DNA of 64,000 bases from Rhipidocladum racemiflorum (taxonomy: Eukaryota; Streptophyta; Magnoliopsida; Poales; Poaceae), in contig CM070592.1 in assembly GCA_036346355.1 (NCBI GenBank), positions 37,035,693-37,099,692 on the forward strand, read 5' to 3'. Position 1 is the first letter of the stretch. The number at the start of each line of letters is the position of its first letter. Positions 20,801-33,171 of this stretch are shown here, piece after piece. A program made the position numbers and the translations under genes. The notes beneath the pieces were generated by a model. That model ran no database searches and had not been told where the DNA came from. It worked only from the letters and a program-made list of their open reading frames with translations.

Positions 20801-23800
20801 TCTGGAATAGGGCTTTAGGACTTAATATCATACGGTGCTATAAATAGTGTCAACATTTACCGTTTAGAAATATTTTCATCACACGACATTGTAGAGATAT
20901 TTTGAACATGCATATATATGAAGCTTGAAGATTTCGACACCACCCGACCAGTACAATTCTTACATGTCTGAATTGACAATTTGTTCAAAGCTGTTTTGTA
21001 GAGACACAAGTTTAAATATACTTGTAATTCACAATTCACATCAGCGTGCATACGAATTATTTATTCAGAGCTGAAACATGACATGTACACTTATTGCAAT
21101 GTTACTGTACAAACAATACAATACATCGCAACCAATCATAATACTTGATGTAGTGCCGTTGCATGAGACATAACCAATAGGCATAATATTATCAGTACGG
21201 TACATGGTACTTAGGCGCTACATTGCAATTGTTCTGAAAATGGGTCTACTAGTCTGTACACTATGCCACATACTAAGAACAGGTGCACCTACCCGTTACC
21301 ACATAATTGCCGGTTAGCGCACATAATCGGGCCGATTAGGCTGTATAATCGCTACTAGGTGGGTGACCGAGTGAATATTGCTCACCGCTTCTTAGAGCCT
21401 TGCTACATTTCAATATGTCACTGACAACAATTGATCGAGAGAAGATAGGAATGAATAACAGGGGCACTGGACAAATGTTGTGCTAGTCTATAGGATAGGG
21501 TTTGGACTAGAACCTACATCTGAGAGGAGATGATAGTGTTGGGGTATTGATCTGTTTAGGTGGGAAACGAAGGAGCGATGACTACACAGCAAGTTATCTC
21601 TTTGCATGCATGCCTTGCCTATCTGGACAGGATTTATCTGCTGTGGTAAAGCTACTTTACCTAGCAAAGATTCCTTTTTTTCGGTCTTACCAAAGAGTCA
21701 CCCTTGCTATTTGCCAAAAAAAATTCCAGTAATTGTCTTGCCCAAGTGAGCAAGAGAACCACACAGGCTTGTTGTGCTCATTTTCTATTTATGTCCATCT
21801 TTTTATGCTCATTTTCTATTTATGTCCATTACTGCAGCGAAATAAATGAATTTTACTATTTGTTTCTTTTGCAGGCATCAACTTTTGAGTGATGATGATT
21901 TGGGCCCACTATACGATTTACTTATTGACGAGCCTCCAATGATCAGGCGTGCCATAGGGGAGTTAGTTTATGATCACCTGATAGCACAAAACATCAAGAC
22001 CTCTCATTCTGGAGCTAGAGGTACTTGCCCCTGGAAGGGTTCTACTTTTGTGCTACATTATTTTGCTATAGAACTACTTTATTAGTTCAGTCATTGATTC
22101 TACTAGCTAATTCCAGATGGGGACAATGAATCCTCCGAGGTTCATATTGGTCGAATGCTGCAAATCCTAAGGGAATTTTCAGATGACCCAGTCCTGAGTT
22201 CTTATGTCATTGATGATATTTGGGATGACATGAAGGCCATGAAAGTATGCTCCTCAAATTAGTGTAACTTTATTTTTGAAAGAATTATTATACATTGTTG
22301 TCAGTGTAACAATATTGCTACAACTGCAATATTCTGTTATGTAGGACTGGAGGTGTATAATTTCCATGCTTCTGGACGAAAATCCATTGACTGAGCTTAC
22401 TGACATGGATGGAACCAATCTAGTTCGGATTCTGCGAGCCTCTGCGAAGAAGGCTGTTGGGGAAAGGATAATTCCTGCAACAGACAATAGAAAGCTGTAC
22501 TATAATAAAGCCCAAAAGGTGTCAATGTCATACCTTTGGTATCGTATACTGCTGGCGCAAAGTGTCTTTGATCTGATTGCTAGTCTGTTTCTTGATCATT
22601 TAACATTTGTCACCTTGCCTAATTAGCGATGCTGTTGGTTCCTTAGTTCCAGTTTGGCAGATGTATTCTTACTACAAGCAGAAAGTAGGTTTGTTTCATT
22701 GGATAATACAAATGTCCTATGTTTGGTTCCAGAGTCACAGGTTCCTGATTTCCTCCAAAAGTCACGCTTAAAACCTGATCAGTTAAACCCTTAAAAATCT
22801 GTCCACCAAATAATCTCTAGTTATGTAGATTGCATTAGGATGTGTTTGGTTGCTTGTAGCAAGTGGTACATGTATGAAATGGTTTAAGAAAAAAGTCACA
22901 TTTAAAACCTGATCAGTTAAACCCTTAAAAATCTGTCCACCAAATAATCTCTAGTTATGTAGATTGCATTAGGGTGTGTTTGGTTGCTTGTAGCAAGTGG
23001 TACATGTATGAGATGGTTCAAGAAAAAAATCATCCATGTGTTTGGTTGCTTGAATGGAACCATCACATCTTGGACCAACTGATACAAATTTGAAGAATAT
23101 TCCCTATAGATGCTGAATTATTTCATTCACCCAAAATAAGGGAACCAAATGGTACTGGACTATCACATCCCATTCAACCTTATCCTATCAACCAAACACA
23201 CCTTTACTGAATCAGTTTTTTGAACTCTGGACGTTAGCTCAGTGGTTCCTTGGCTCTAAATGGCTACTTTTATTACCGCAAACACCAGCTGTCGACACAT
23301 ACTTAATATAACACACATACTTAATATAACGTAAACTATCTAAGATAATTAAATTAACCAGGATTGTGAATGTTTTCTAAAATAAAAGTAATACTGATTG
23401 TATCAGATCACCCACCGTTAAACACACTATATAATTTGTTGATTGAGAACTTACCTTTTTTATCACTGAGATGGAAAATCTTTTGAGTTGCTTATTATAT
23501 GCAACTTGATTCTACTCATTCACCTTAAATTTCTTGTGATTATGCCCTTTTCCTACGACTAGTTCAGCCTGTATAAAGCTCTGTTCCAATGTTCAATTCT
23601 TCCTGATTAACTCTAGATTATATATTGTTCACGTCTGCGTATCAATGCCTTTTTTCTTGTAAGATTGACAAACTTTTTTCAATTGCTTTTAGCATTTTTA
23701 CTAAAGCATAAAAGTTTTACAGGAAATATTGGAAAATAGCAGGCGTGAAATAACTAATGCCTTGCTGAAGAGGTATCCACAGCTTTTAAGAAAATATCTA

Positions 23801-26800
23801 TCTGACAAAGCTAAGATATCGCCTCTAGTTGATATGATGATGCTTTTAAAACTTGAGATGTACTCACTAAAACGGCAAGAACAGGTCAGTTGCAAAAACT
23901 ATCACTTGTTCTTCTCGTATACTCTTTTGCTGAGTTTGTTAACAATTTCATGTACATTTTGGTTCAGAATTTCAAGGCGGCCGTAGATGTCATTGTTGAT
24001 GCCTTCTTCAAACATGGTGATAAGGATACCTTGAGATCTTGCATCAAGGCAATTACTTTCTGTTGCAGTGAGTGTCAAGCTGATCTTCCAGTTTACACTG
24101 AAAATAAACTTAAGAATCTTGAAGATGAGTTGGTTTTGAAAGTCAAAACTGCGATCAAGGAAGTGGAGGTACGTCTTATTCATGCTGTCTGTGTCTGTTC
24201 TGAAGCATGAAGATAATATCGTGCAATTGGCCTTGCAGGCAGGTGATGATGAATACTCCCTCTTGGTTAATTTGAAGCGACTTTATGAATTTCAGCTGTC
24301 AAAACCTGTTAAAAATGATGGATTATTTGAGGATATGTATCGAATTCTCAGTCATCTAAGAGATATGGATAATGAGGTATGAACCCTTTCATTTTTGAGT
24401 TATTCGCAATTTCGCATTTTAATCTTCCTTAAGGAATAACGTATTGGTAATATATTGAGCTAATACTTTCATGCTTTATTAGGTAAAGAGCTTTCTCCTA
24501 CTCAATATGTACCTTCAAGTAGCATGGTGTCTGCATGCAATTGATGGTGTAAACCCATCTGAAACATCTATCGATGAACTTTTATCCAAGCAAAGCTCTC
24601 TTTTCGAACAGCTCTATTATTTCTTGGTGGTTCTACCTACTTATCAGAAAGAGGGAAGGAGCACTACTGTACTTTCCTGCAGAGTAAGTCTCTTGGATCA
24701 AACATTAACAAAGATAGAAATACATTATTTGCGTAACGTTGGTATACCTCTGTGGAATACATTATCTCGGTTATATTTATCCCATTGACTTGTCAGCGCC
24801 TTGTTTTGTTTTTAGGTCTGCATCATTACTGCAGAGATGTGGTGCTTGTTTAAGAAGTCAAAATATTCTTCAACAAGGCTAGAAAGTTTGGGCTACCTCC
24901 CACAATTAGATGTTGTTCAGAAGTTCTGGAAACTGTGCGAACAACAGCTCAATATATCAGGTTTTGTTGTTGCACACACTTTTTTTTACTTTAAATGTAC
25001 TATTAATTTTAAATACCGAATTAACAAATGAAACTTTTTCATTATGACAGTGTTTCTGTTTTCTGGTTTGTTGCTAATAATTGAAATTGATCAAGTGTTC
25101 ATCCTCAGATGAAACAGAAGATGAAGATGCAAATGAAGAATATATTGAAGATACAAACAGGGATGCTGTCATGATTGCAGCTGCAAAGCTAGTGCTCGCT
25201 GATACAGTTTCAAAGGTTTGTCTGCATTTTCTGTCTGTGATAGCAAATGAAACAATGCTTTTCCAGATAGTTTGCCGGTGAATGTTTTCTATTGCACCAA
25301 AATTTGGTCACTTTGAGAGCTTCCTATTGACAGACGAGCAAAGTTTCAGCAATTTATTTTGTTTGCAGGATTACCTTGGCCCAGAGATTGTTTCTCACTA
25401 TGTATCTCATGGAGCAAGTACGACAGAGATAATCAAGCATCTAATAACTGCACTAAGGAAAAATGCAAACAGCGACATGGCTGTTCTATTTTTTGAGGCA
25501 TTGAGAAAGGTAGATTTTTTTGTTCTATCTTTGCCACATAATATTTATTCATGAGTGTGCAAAGGGTGATATTAATAGTGTCTCTTCTCTGCATGAACAT
25601 CCCATCTCCAAACAAACATTAGCTAATAACTGTATCTGCAAATTTGGTTCTTTGTGTGTGTGTGTCTTGGGGGGGAGGGGGGGTTGTGTTCATTATTGAT
25701 TGAAACTTAACTAAGCGTAGACCAGGAAAACAAGGGGATAAAAGTAGTTGAGCTCCTCTCACTTAAAATACTAGGTTCTATGGGGCATTTTACTTATGCA
25801 TCCTTTTGTTTGTTATCGTCCTGTGTTTGTTACAATTGTTTCATTGTTTACAATGTTTTAAGGATGCATCCTTTTGTTTGTTATCGTCCTGTGTTTGTTA
25901 CAATTGTTTCATTGTTTACAATGTTTTAAGGAAAATTTTCCAATCATGTATTCTGTCTTGGATGTATTTGCTGACAGGAATTTAAGAAAATTACATTACA
26001 AGTGCACTGGTTTACTTTAGCTTAATTTTACATTTGAATTTGTTATTTATCTGCTTTTAACAGATGTTTATGAAGTGTGATCTTTCTGTGCAAATCATTC
26101 TTTGTTTTTCATCGAATTAGGCGTACGAACGGTATATGGCCGATGTACATGATGGAGAAAACCAAACCCTCATAGCAAAGTCTTATTCAGAATGTCAAGA
26201 TCTTGCTAATCGGCTTGTGGGGTCCTATGTTGGTGCTGCTCTTTATAAAAACAAGTCTGAGATAATGAAGATTATCCAAGATGGCATTCCTTCTGCCTTT
26301 GCCGACCTTCCAAAGCAACTGTCTTTCCTTGAGACTGCTCTCATGCCATTTGTTTCTAAACTGCCCTCATCAGATATACCAGACATGTATGCTGTTAACT
26401 CTATAATTTTTTGTGCTTCCCTTGATTTTGCTTCATTTTGAGTTAATCTTCTCTGCATGCAGCCTGGCAGATGTACAAAAGAGGACTCAGGATACCAATT
26501 TGAATGAAAATCCGAGTGCTTGGCGCCCATACTTTACGTTTGTAGAACACCTACGTGAGAAATATGCAAAGAACCAGATTTTGCAGGGTGCATTGAACTC
26601 CCTCTCTGAACTGTGCCTTGTTTTGTTCCAAAACCACGTAAAGCTTTTTCTAGAAATTGTGTCTGATTCTCTTGTTTCCAATCCAGAGGAAAAGGAGGGA
26701 AAACCTGTGAGGCGCAGGGGCCGCCCAAGGAAGGTTAGAGATGTACCTTCGAGGAACCTATTTGATGGGCACAACTATAGTGACGGAGAGTCTGTTAGTG

Positions 26801-27000
26801 ACCCTGACCACCAGGGACACGGCGAAGACGACGAAGACGACGATGCAGACCAGCCTTTGATCAACACGTTTAGGTCCTCTGCATCAAAGCTAAGATCGCT
26901 GAAGGTTTCTCAACAGGGAGCAGGCGGTCAGAAAGGTGCTCCTTGGGCATCAGGTGAAGTTCTGGATTTTGCTTTTTACCAGTTCATTAGGACGCCCTGA
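17801..27000 (+). CDS. SCC3: SCC3, cohesin subunit of the STAG/SA family
   Basis: Encodes the plant SCC3/STAG subunit that binds the SCC1/REC8 kleisin and helps load and hold the cohesin ring on chromatin in mitosis and meiosis, in the nucleus. Splicing 21 exons gives about 1125 residues, close to the usual plant length of about 1100. Residues 12-20 (KRGRPPRPR) form an AT-hook-like basic patch. The STAG domain lies at about 145-265 (FWDNLVLECQNGPLFD, RVYRQVASLIGLQLVTS) and the stromalin conservative domain at about 268-353 (LFMHRYRDVDAEIRMSCIKS, FLQDIYLKYLGWTLND). Then comes a long helical HEAT-like region. Near 1029-1036 is a second AT-hook (RRRGRPRK), then an acidic tract (GEDDEDDDADQP). 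All splice phases join without a stop. The start ATG opens a frame running into KRGRPP. The last few residues are uncertain, because GTGAAG at 26954 could act as a donor. Confidence 0.96.
22757..23024 (+). repeat. 134-bp tandem duplication in SCC3 intron 11
   Basis: A block beginning AAAAGTCAC at 22757 is repeated at 22891 with period 134 bp and only a few mismatches. Both copies contain CCTGATCAGTTAAACCC and TGTGTTTGGTTGCTTG. The duplication includes one end of the MITE described next. Confidence 0.85.
22849..23203. mobile_element. MITE-like element in SCC3 intron 11
   Basis: The left side has GGATGTGTTTGGTTGC (22849, repeated near 22975 as GGGTGTGTTTGGTTGC) and the right side ends CAACCAAACACACC at about 23203. 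TTA lies next to both outer ends. The inverted GTGTGTTTGGTTG termini match a very common class of grass MITEs. It has no coding frame. Because of the internal duplication the true left end could be either copy. Confidence 0.65.
25796..25931 (+). repeat. 68-bp tandem duplication in SCC3 intron 18
   Basis: The segment starting ATGCATCCTTTTGTTTG at 25796 is repeated exactly or nearly so at 25864, giving two copies with a 68-bp period. The near identity suggests a recent event. It sits in the middle of intron 18, away from splice signals. Confidence 0.9.
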
Positions 27001-27297
27001 CGAAGTCGCGGGAGTAGCTAGGATACTTCTTTTGTCTCTGTATTTCCTAACCACAGCATGTAACTTCAGGAAGCAATATAACCGAGGGGATGCACCAACT
27101 CTAGCCTTGTCACACACGACCAAATTCATACTCCAATCAAATTCAAGATGAGGGGACGCCGACGGTAGCCCCTCGGCCTCGTTACTCACGCGGACGCTGA
27201 GATCATGCGGAGCAGTCATCTTCCTTTGCCTTTTAACTGTCTGTTTTAAATGCTTAGGCGTTGGTTGTAAACAATTGTTTAGACGTTGTAGATGATT
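27001..27297 (+). other. SCC3 3' flank up to the Gypsy insertion
   Basis: Likely 3' untranslated sequence of SCC3. It ends with TGATT at 27293-27297, which is one side of the Gypsy target-site duplication. The sequence that originally followed is found at 33358 onward, so the insertion may have moved or removed the native polyadenylation signals. Confidence 0.5.
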
Positions 27298-27576
27298 TGT
27301 TACAACTGTCGGACTCGGCGCCTGAAGATGACTGAATGTCTGAAGATGACTGTAGCCGTAAAGCAGTTGTCGAAAACGTATTTCAGCAGTAGCGACTTGT
27401 AGTGGAGGAATCAGAAGGTGTGTTCTATTATGTAACTGGAAGTTTGTCTAACCCTGAGTGGGTATAAAAAAACATTGCTGTAACGATCTGGAGATCAACT
27501 TGGAAAAAAAGAAACAAAGCACTTTACTCTTCTCTCGTTACTTTACTCTGTGTTCTTCTCTGTTCTTATTTGCCAC
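27298..27576 (+). repeat. 5' LTR of the Gypsy element, 3'-truncated
   Basis: It aligns with the 3' LTR from TGTTACAACTGTCGG to TTCTTATTTGCC. A TATA-like GGGTATAAAAAAAC lies near 27459-27472. Its last about 60 bp, present in the 3' LTR, are missing because the internal deletion starts inside it. Confidence 0.8.
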
Positions 27577-27699
27577 GGATAAAAATGCCCAAGACATTCT
27601 AGCACAGTTGGCTTTGCACAGTCCGGACAACAATGGATTTCAGCTTCACAATGGATTGATCCGACATCAGGGTCGAATATGGATTGGCGCCAATTCTGC
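27577..27699 (+). pseudogene. Gypsy pol fragment left of the nested LTR
   Basis: The frame reads LALHSPDNNGFQLHNGLIR then HQGRIWIGANSA, the linker between RNase H and the integrase zinc finger of plant Gypsy elements. It breaks at 27699, where the nested element starts, and resumes as LQTKLIAAFHSSSISGHSG after 31844. Confidence 0.8.
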
Positions 27700-30600
27700 T
27701 GTAGGCTCTCGGATCGGCTATCCGGAGTCCTCTGTGTATTTTTGTACTAGTTCCAGATCAGTAGCTAGTACACAGCCAAACAGTGATGAATCAACAACCA
27801 TATCACGAATACATATAACTAGATAAGAATAATACCAAATAAAAGCAAAAACCTTATGGTCAAGGTTTACCATTACAGCCTGAACAGGCAGAACAACTTG
27901 AACAACTGCAGCGGAAGACGAAAACACTAAGGCGACCCATCCAAATGCCCACAGGCAATCGAGTGGGGAGCGCGTCCTAGTTGTTGGAATTTTCTTGACA
28001 GCTTCTTTCACTTCTGAGATATGATTAGAATGTAACACGTGAGTACATAAAGTACTCAGCAAGTCTGGGAAATTATGCACAATATAGGCTATCCAAGGAT
28101 GGCTTAGTAAGGTTCTTTCGCACAAAGCCAAGTTTCATCAAATCGTACTTGTTAATAAGTTTCACAAAGCATATTTGAGCAATTCTTTTTAATAATTGAA
28201 TTATGTAATATTGCAGTGAAGGTTCTAACCACCACTCACTAATATACAGGCTCTATCTGCCACATTCCAAAAAGATCATGATTCAATCCATTCACGTGGC
28301 TCTGTCTGCCACGGTTCACAAAATCAGGTTCATTCCACCTACCTAGCTTTAGCCGCCAGAAGCACACCCGAGAGTTCTAATCGCTCTCAGACCCCAAAAC
28401 AAACCATTGTTTAGTTTGAAACCAAAAACCAAAGTCTACCTGTATGAAAGCACTCAGCAAGCTTTGCCTTTGACCGTAGGCACGGCTATTCGAATAGTTT
28501 TAACTCTGCAGAGGTGTACAGCATTACCCACAAGACATGATATTCCCTTAATGCCAAGCTATTAGCACACTGCCTTAGGTGTGCCGGCAAGGATATCATG
28601 ACAAGGCCTTTACAATGTATACGCCTAACCTGACCCACCCGCTGAGGTTTCACCGCTGTTAGGGTTATATCCACCCAGTACAGAAGCCCCCTCTTGTGCC
28701 GTGTGAGAAAAACAACAACATTTCCTCTATCCGGCACTCACATTCTACCGTTTGGTGAGTCTAAGTTAGGTTTCTACAAATTATTCAGCCAGGTCGTGCC
28801 CACTTTGACATGTGGTTGTACGGTTATGCTTAGAATGGAGACAGTCATAAGCGTCGGTCCTTAACTGACTTGGGGCGGTACTTGCACAATGAAAACTAGC
28901 ACTCCATCCGCACCCACCAGACAAACCATTCCGCCCCAGTCCAAACCATTTTTCATTTTAAATTTGTATTTTGTAAACCATCGGCAATACTCCTTGCCTA
29001 TAACTTCCAACACAAGTTTTCAAGAGTTAAATGAAATTCCCAACCATAGATGAATACTGACCGATTGCGAGTCTAAGCATTTCTACCGTACTATTCTATT
29101 CCACCAATAGTTTAGTTTATAAAATACAAATCTTAGGGTTGATAAAACATGATTATAATTAAATCGGTACTTTCCAAAATTTATGAGACCACCGAGATTC
29201 CCCCATTCTTATCATGGTACTATATTATCATTCTCTACATCACCTATTGTAACCCTTCATATTGTCATCGTTAAATCATCTACATTTTATCCACCAAGAA
29301 TACATAATATTATCATTTACTAAACCACCAAACATTCCGGATTATTCATAATTCTCCATAAATGATTATCACATAGTATGCTTGTTAAAACCCACCGAAA
29401 TATAAGTCACCACTTATTCTATTTAATCCAAAAGTATGCCTCTCAATATCATTTATTTACTTTTACCGACTATTATTCTTGACATCAAACATCTTCCAAT
29501 ATTCTTCCAATCCACTCCAATTATATAGATTACCATTCAAAGATCAATTCCATAACGACTACCCCCACATCGCTAATATTCACGAAATCTCCAAGTTACA
29601 TTTCATACCACTTGTTCCACCGATCGTGTCCTCCCAATAGTCCTTTTTCCCTAATTAAAGATTATTTTTCCATAAAAATTTGTATTGGTGGATTACTATA
29701 TTAGGGCGACAAAGGATCAGGGGTAACAATATCAAGGAGGGATGGACAACAGGTATAACTAACAACCTAACGTTAACATCATTCTTTAATATAAATAGCG
29801 ATGCAATTTGAAAAACATGGTAAAACATTTAGAAAGCATAGGATCAACATGCGTCAAGGAGACTTGCCTCGGTCACAGCGATAATGTTGAATTCTTTGAA
29901 GTCCGGCGGCGGGGTCGGCGGACTCGGCGGGATCGTCGACTACGCGCAAAACGAGACAATAAATAAATACAAGAAAATAAATAAAATCCAAAAATTACAA
30001 AACTTATACTGGCAGGTAGATCTTGATTTTAGATGAATTTAGGAATTTGAATGGAGTCAATCGGAGTTCGGACGGAGAAGTTATGAGCATCCGAAGTTTG
30101 AAATTTGAAAAATTAGAAAACGAGGAATATTCCTTTTCCACTATTTTTTTGAATTTTGGATTCCTTTTAGCCTTTGACATGTGGGGTCCTCATGTCATTG
30201 AGTTGGGCCTCTTCTTCAAGCTCCCTTCATGGAGAAGAAACAGAGGACAAAGGGGAGAGAGAGGTGCCGGCGATGGGAGGCACGGCGGGCGGCCGGCCGG
30301 CGTGGCGGCGAGCTTCAGCGGTGGGCGGCGTCTGGGCGGCGCTTGAGGCGCAAGACGGCGACGGGCGGCGCGAGGCAGCAGCGGCGGGCAGCAGCGACGG
30401 CCGCCAAGGCCGGCGAGGCGAGGCCGGCCGGCAAGACGCCGACGCCAGACGCGGCGGCGCAAGACGGGGCACATGGCGGGCGGGCGGCATCGGCGCATGA
30501 CCGGCGAACGCAGCGGTGCCGGCGGCACGGCGGGCCGGCGGCACGGGCAGCGGCAGCACGGCGGCCGGCGACGGCGGCGGTTTGCCGGCGAGCACGCACG

Positions 30601-31839
30601 CACAGGACAAAGAACAGCGACCCCATTTGTTTTCCAAAATTCAAAATTTCGCAATAATTTACATGAAACATTGCAAAACAAAATGATGGATCACCAAGGG
30701 GACCTCTAGAGGAGCTTACCCTTGCAAGGAATTGATCGACTACTCGACGGAGAGGATGAAATCGACGAAGAACACCGGTTCGGCCGAACCGACTAAAAAG
30801 CGAAATTCGTCGTTGACACTTGACGAATCCTAGAATCGTTTGATGAGTGAGAATCTAGACCTCCACACAATCACAATGAAACAAACGGAGTGGAGAATAA
30901 CCCACCGGAGAGGAAATTAGAGAGATGAACGCGAAGAACATCGAAAACCCGGCGTTCCTCGCGGTTTCCTCGATTTCCAGGACGAATGACAAAGAGAGGC
31001 AAAGGAAGAGTGTGTGCTCTTGAGAGAGGACTCTGCCACGGAGGTTTAGAAACCAGCGGTGCGCGATTTGGGGAAGAAACAGCCGAGTTATGGCCATTAA
31101 TACCAATTTCGGTTTTTGCTTAACCGTTCAGATTCCGGCGAGATTTGGAGTCAATGGTGGTGGGGAATGGAAAGAGGACGCCGTTACGGATTCAACGGAC
31201 CCAGCGGTTCGCGATTTGGAGTTGAATTGAGAGAGTTAAGGGCACCCAAAGGAGGAGGTAGCCATTAAAGGTAACTTGGAGCTCTCCTCTGTATCGTGCC
31301 CAGCCAAGCTTGAAGATGGAGTACTGTAGCACTGCCACATGGCCTTCCCTCACTGGCCGGTGATTACGCCAATGAACCACCCTAGATAAAAATTAGGAAA
31401 AATGGTCTACAATTCCGGAAAAATTCCTAGAACCATTTTGGAATATTTGGGACCCAATAAAATTGGTTTCGTAGAATTTGGATTAAACTTGTGGAATTAA
31501 ATATTCAGGTGAGGATTGCGGGCATTAAACAAAAGCCGTGCGAGATAAAATAGGAGCGAAGGTCCAAAAATCCGGGGAATCGTTCCAAAAATCATTTTGG
31601 AATATTTGGGACATAATTGAAATGGTTTTGGGATTTTTGGAGCATTTTTGGACTCGGGTGAAATTTCGGGTACCGGCGGGAACTGGAAAATTCGATTTTT
31701 TGATCGGAGGGGAAATAAATCCCGATTTTGGATAGGAATGGATGCCAGGTTAATACAAACACCAAAGAAACTCCAATTTTTTGAATTTAATTAATTTAAA
31801 TTAGATTTTTCTCCAGAAGGCAAAAACTAGGGCGTTACA
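27700..31839 (-). mobile_element. 4.14-kb LTR unit (probable solo LTR) nested in the Gypsy element
   Basis: The plus strand starts TGTAGGCTCTCGG at 27700 and ends GGGCGTTACA at 31839. TCTGC flanks both sides (27695-27699 and 31840-31844), so the ends are exact. Read on the minus strand it starts TGTAACGCCC, the usual opening of a class of long grass Gypsy LTRs. I see no pol domain, primer-binding site or internal copy of either terminus. It is most simply a long solo LTR, though a non-coding LARD-like element is not excluded. The very GC-rich stretch at 30250-30600 gives long open frames in nearly every phase; these look like composition artefacts. Confidence 0.75.
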
Positions 31840-31844
31840 TCTGC

Positions 31845-33171
31845 CCTCCAAACAAAGTTGATTGCAGCCTTTCATTCCAGTTCAATCAGTGGACATTCCG
31901 GGATTAATGCCACTTACTAGCGGGTGAAGAAGTTGTTTTCTTGGTCAGGTCTGAAACAAGTAGTGGTGGATTTCGTTCAACAATGTGAGACATGTCAATT
32001 AGCCAAAGGTGAACGATCTAAACCAGCCGGTCTTTTGCAGCCCCTACCGGTTCCAGATGCAGCCTAGCGTGACATTACCATGGACTTCATAGAGGGATTA
32101 CCGATGTCAGAAGGATGCAATGTCATCATGGTTGTTGTGGATCATTTTTCTAAATATGCCTATTTTTTACCTCTCCGACATCCATACACCGCACAATCAG
32201 TGGCTAAACTCTTTCGCGATCAAGTGATTCGGTTACACGGCATGCCCATTACCATTACTTCTGATCGTGACAGAGTGTTTACCAGTGTGTTTTGGAGGGA
32301 ATTGTTCAAAGCTTTGGGGATTAAATTGCAGTTTAGCACGGCTTATCACCCGCAAACCGATGGGCAAACGGAAAGGGTCAATCAATGCGTTGAGATGTAT
32401 TTGCGATGTGCTATTCATGACACTCCCAGTAAATGGAAATCTTGGTTATCCCTGGCAGAATTCTGGTATAACACCACTTTTCATACATCTTTGGGATGTT
32501 CTCCTTTTCGGGCATTATATGGAACCGAGCCACACTATGGTGTACTACCTCGACCAGAGCTTAGTGCATCTCCGAAAGTGAATGAGCTGCTGCAAGATCG
32601 TCAGAAACATACTGAGTGGCTCAAACAACACTTAGCTTAGGCACAAAATAGAATGAAGCTGCAAGCTGATCGGAAGCGCCAAGAACGTCATTTCCAAGTT
32701 GGGGACCGAGTATTGTTAAAGCTTCAACCATATGCTCAAACTTCTTTGGTAAACCGCCCATATCCCAAATTAGCTCATAAATTTTATGGCCCCTATGCTG
32801 TGTTGGAGAGGATTGGTCAGACCGCATATCGTTTAGCTTTACCGACTAATTGCCATATTCACCCAGTATTCCACGTATCTCAGCTCAAGCCATTTCATCC
32901 GGATTACTCGCCCGTGTTTGCTGAGTTCCCGAAACTAGCTGAGTTGGATAGTACTTCTACTGAACCGGAGAAAGTGTTGGAGCGACGACTGGTAAAAAAG
33001 GGGAATGCTACGGTTGCCCAGGGATTGATCAAATGGACGGGACTGCCTGTCGATGCTGCCACTTGGGAGAATTTATCAGTTCTTCGTGATCGTTTTCCAT
33101 CCGCGCTTGCTTGGGGGACAAGCATCGTCTGCAGGGGGGGTGATGTTACAACTGTCGGACTCAGCGCCTAA
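31845..33171 (+). pseudogene. Gypsy integrase with chromodomain
   Basis: A single frame from 31845 to 33171, broken only by three TAG codons (31918, 32065 and 32638), encodes the HHCC zinc region (SGHSG, then CETCQLAKGE), the integrase core and a C-terminal chromodomain. The core acidic residues are visible in ITMDF, TSDRDRVF and HPQTDGQTERVN. The chromodomain reads EKVLERRLVKKG, then LIKWTGLPVDAATWEN. Chromodomain integrases are thought to steer insertion towards particular chromatin. No frameshift has accumulated, so the copy is fairly young. It follows the nested LTR and ends at the polypurine tract. Confidence 0.92.

Larger units (their letters stand above)
17801..27000 (+). other. SCC3: SCC3 exon map (21 coding exons)
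   Basis: Coding exons inferred from GT-AG borders and reading phase: 17801-17833, 17933-18098, 18873-18985, 19065-19157, 19323-19486, 19575-19811, 20010-20154, 20258-20436, 21875-22020, 22117-22244, 22345-22518, 23723-23884, 23968-24168, 24239-24376, 24483-24683, 24816-24960, 25109-25215, 25369-25509, 26121-26386, 26463-26587, 26687-27000. Their total is 3378 bases, an exact multiple of three including the stop. The longest introns are intron 8 (1438 bp) and intron 11 (1204 bp); intron 11 carries a MITE and a tandem duplication. Intron 20 (26588-26686) is only 99 bp. Confidence 0.9.

Noticed and set aside
26639..26687. Alternative 49-bp intron in SCC3 (GTAAAG to CCAG)
   Set aside because: Too short for a plant intron and not in phase; the 99-bp intron gives the family-like join.
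30023..30709. Long open frames on both strands
   Set aside because: They overlap in nearly all phases of a GC-rich Ala/Arg/Gly-biased stretch inside a 4.1-kb LTR unit and have no domain.
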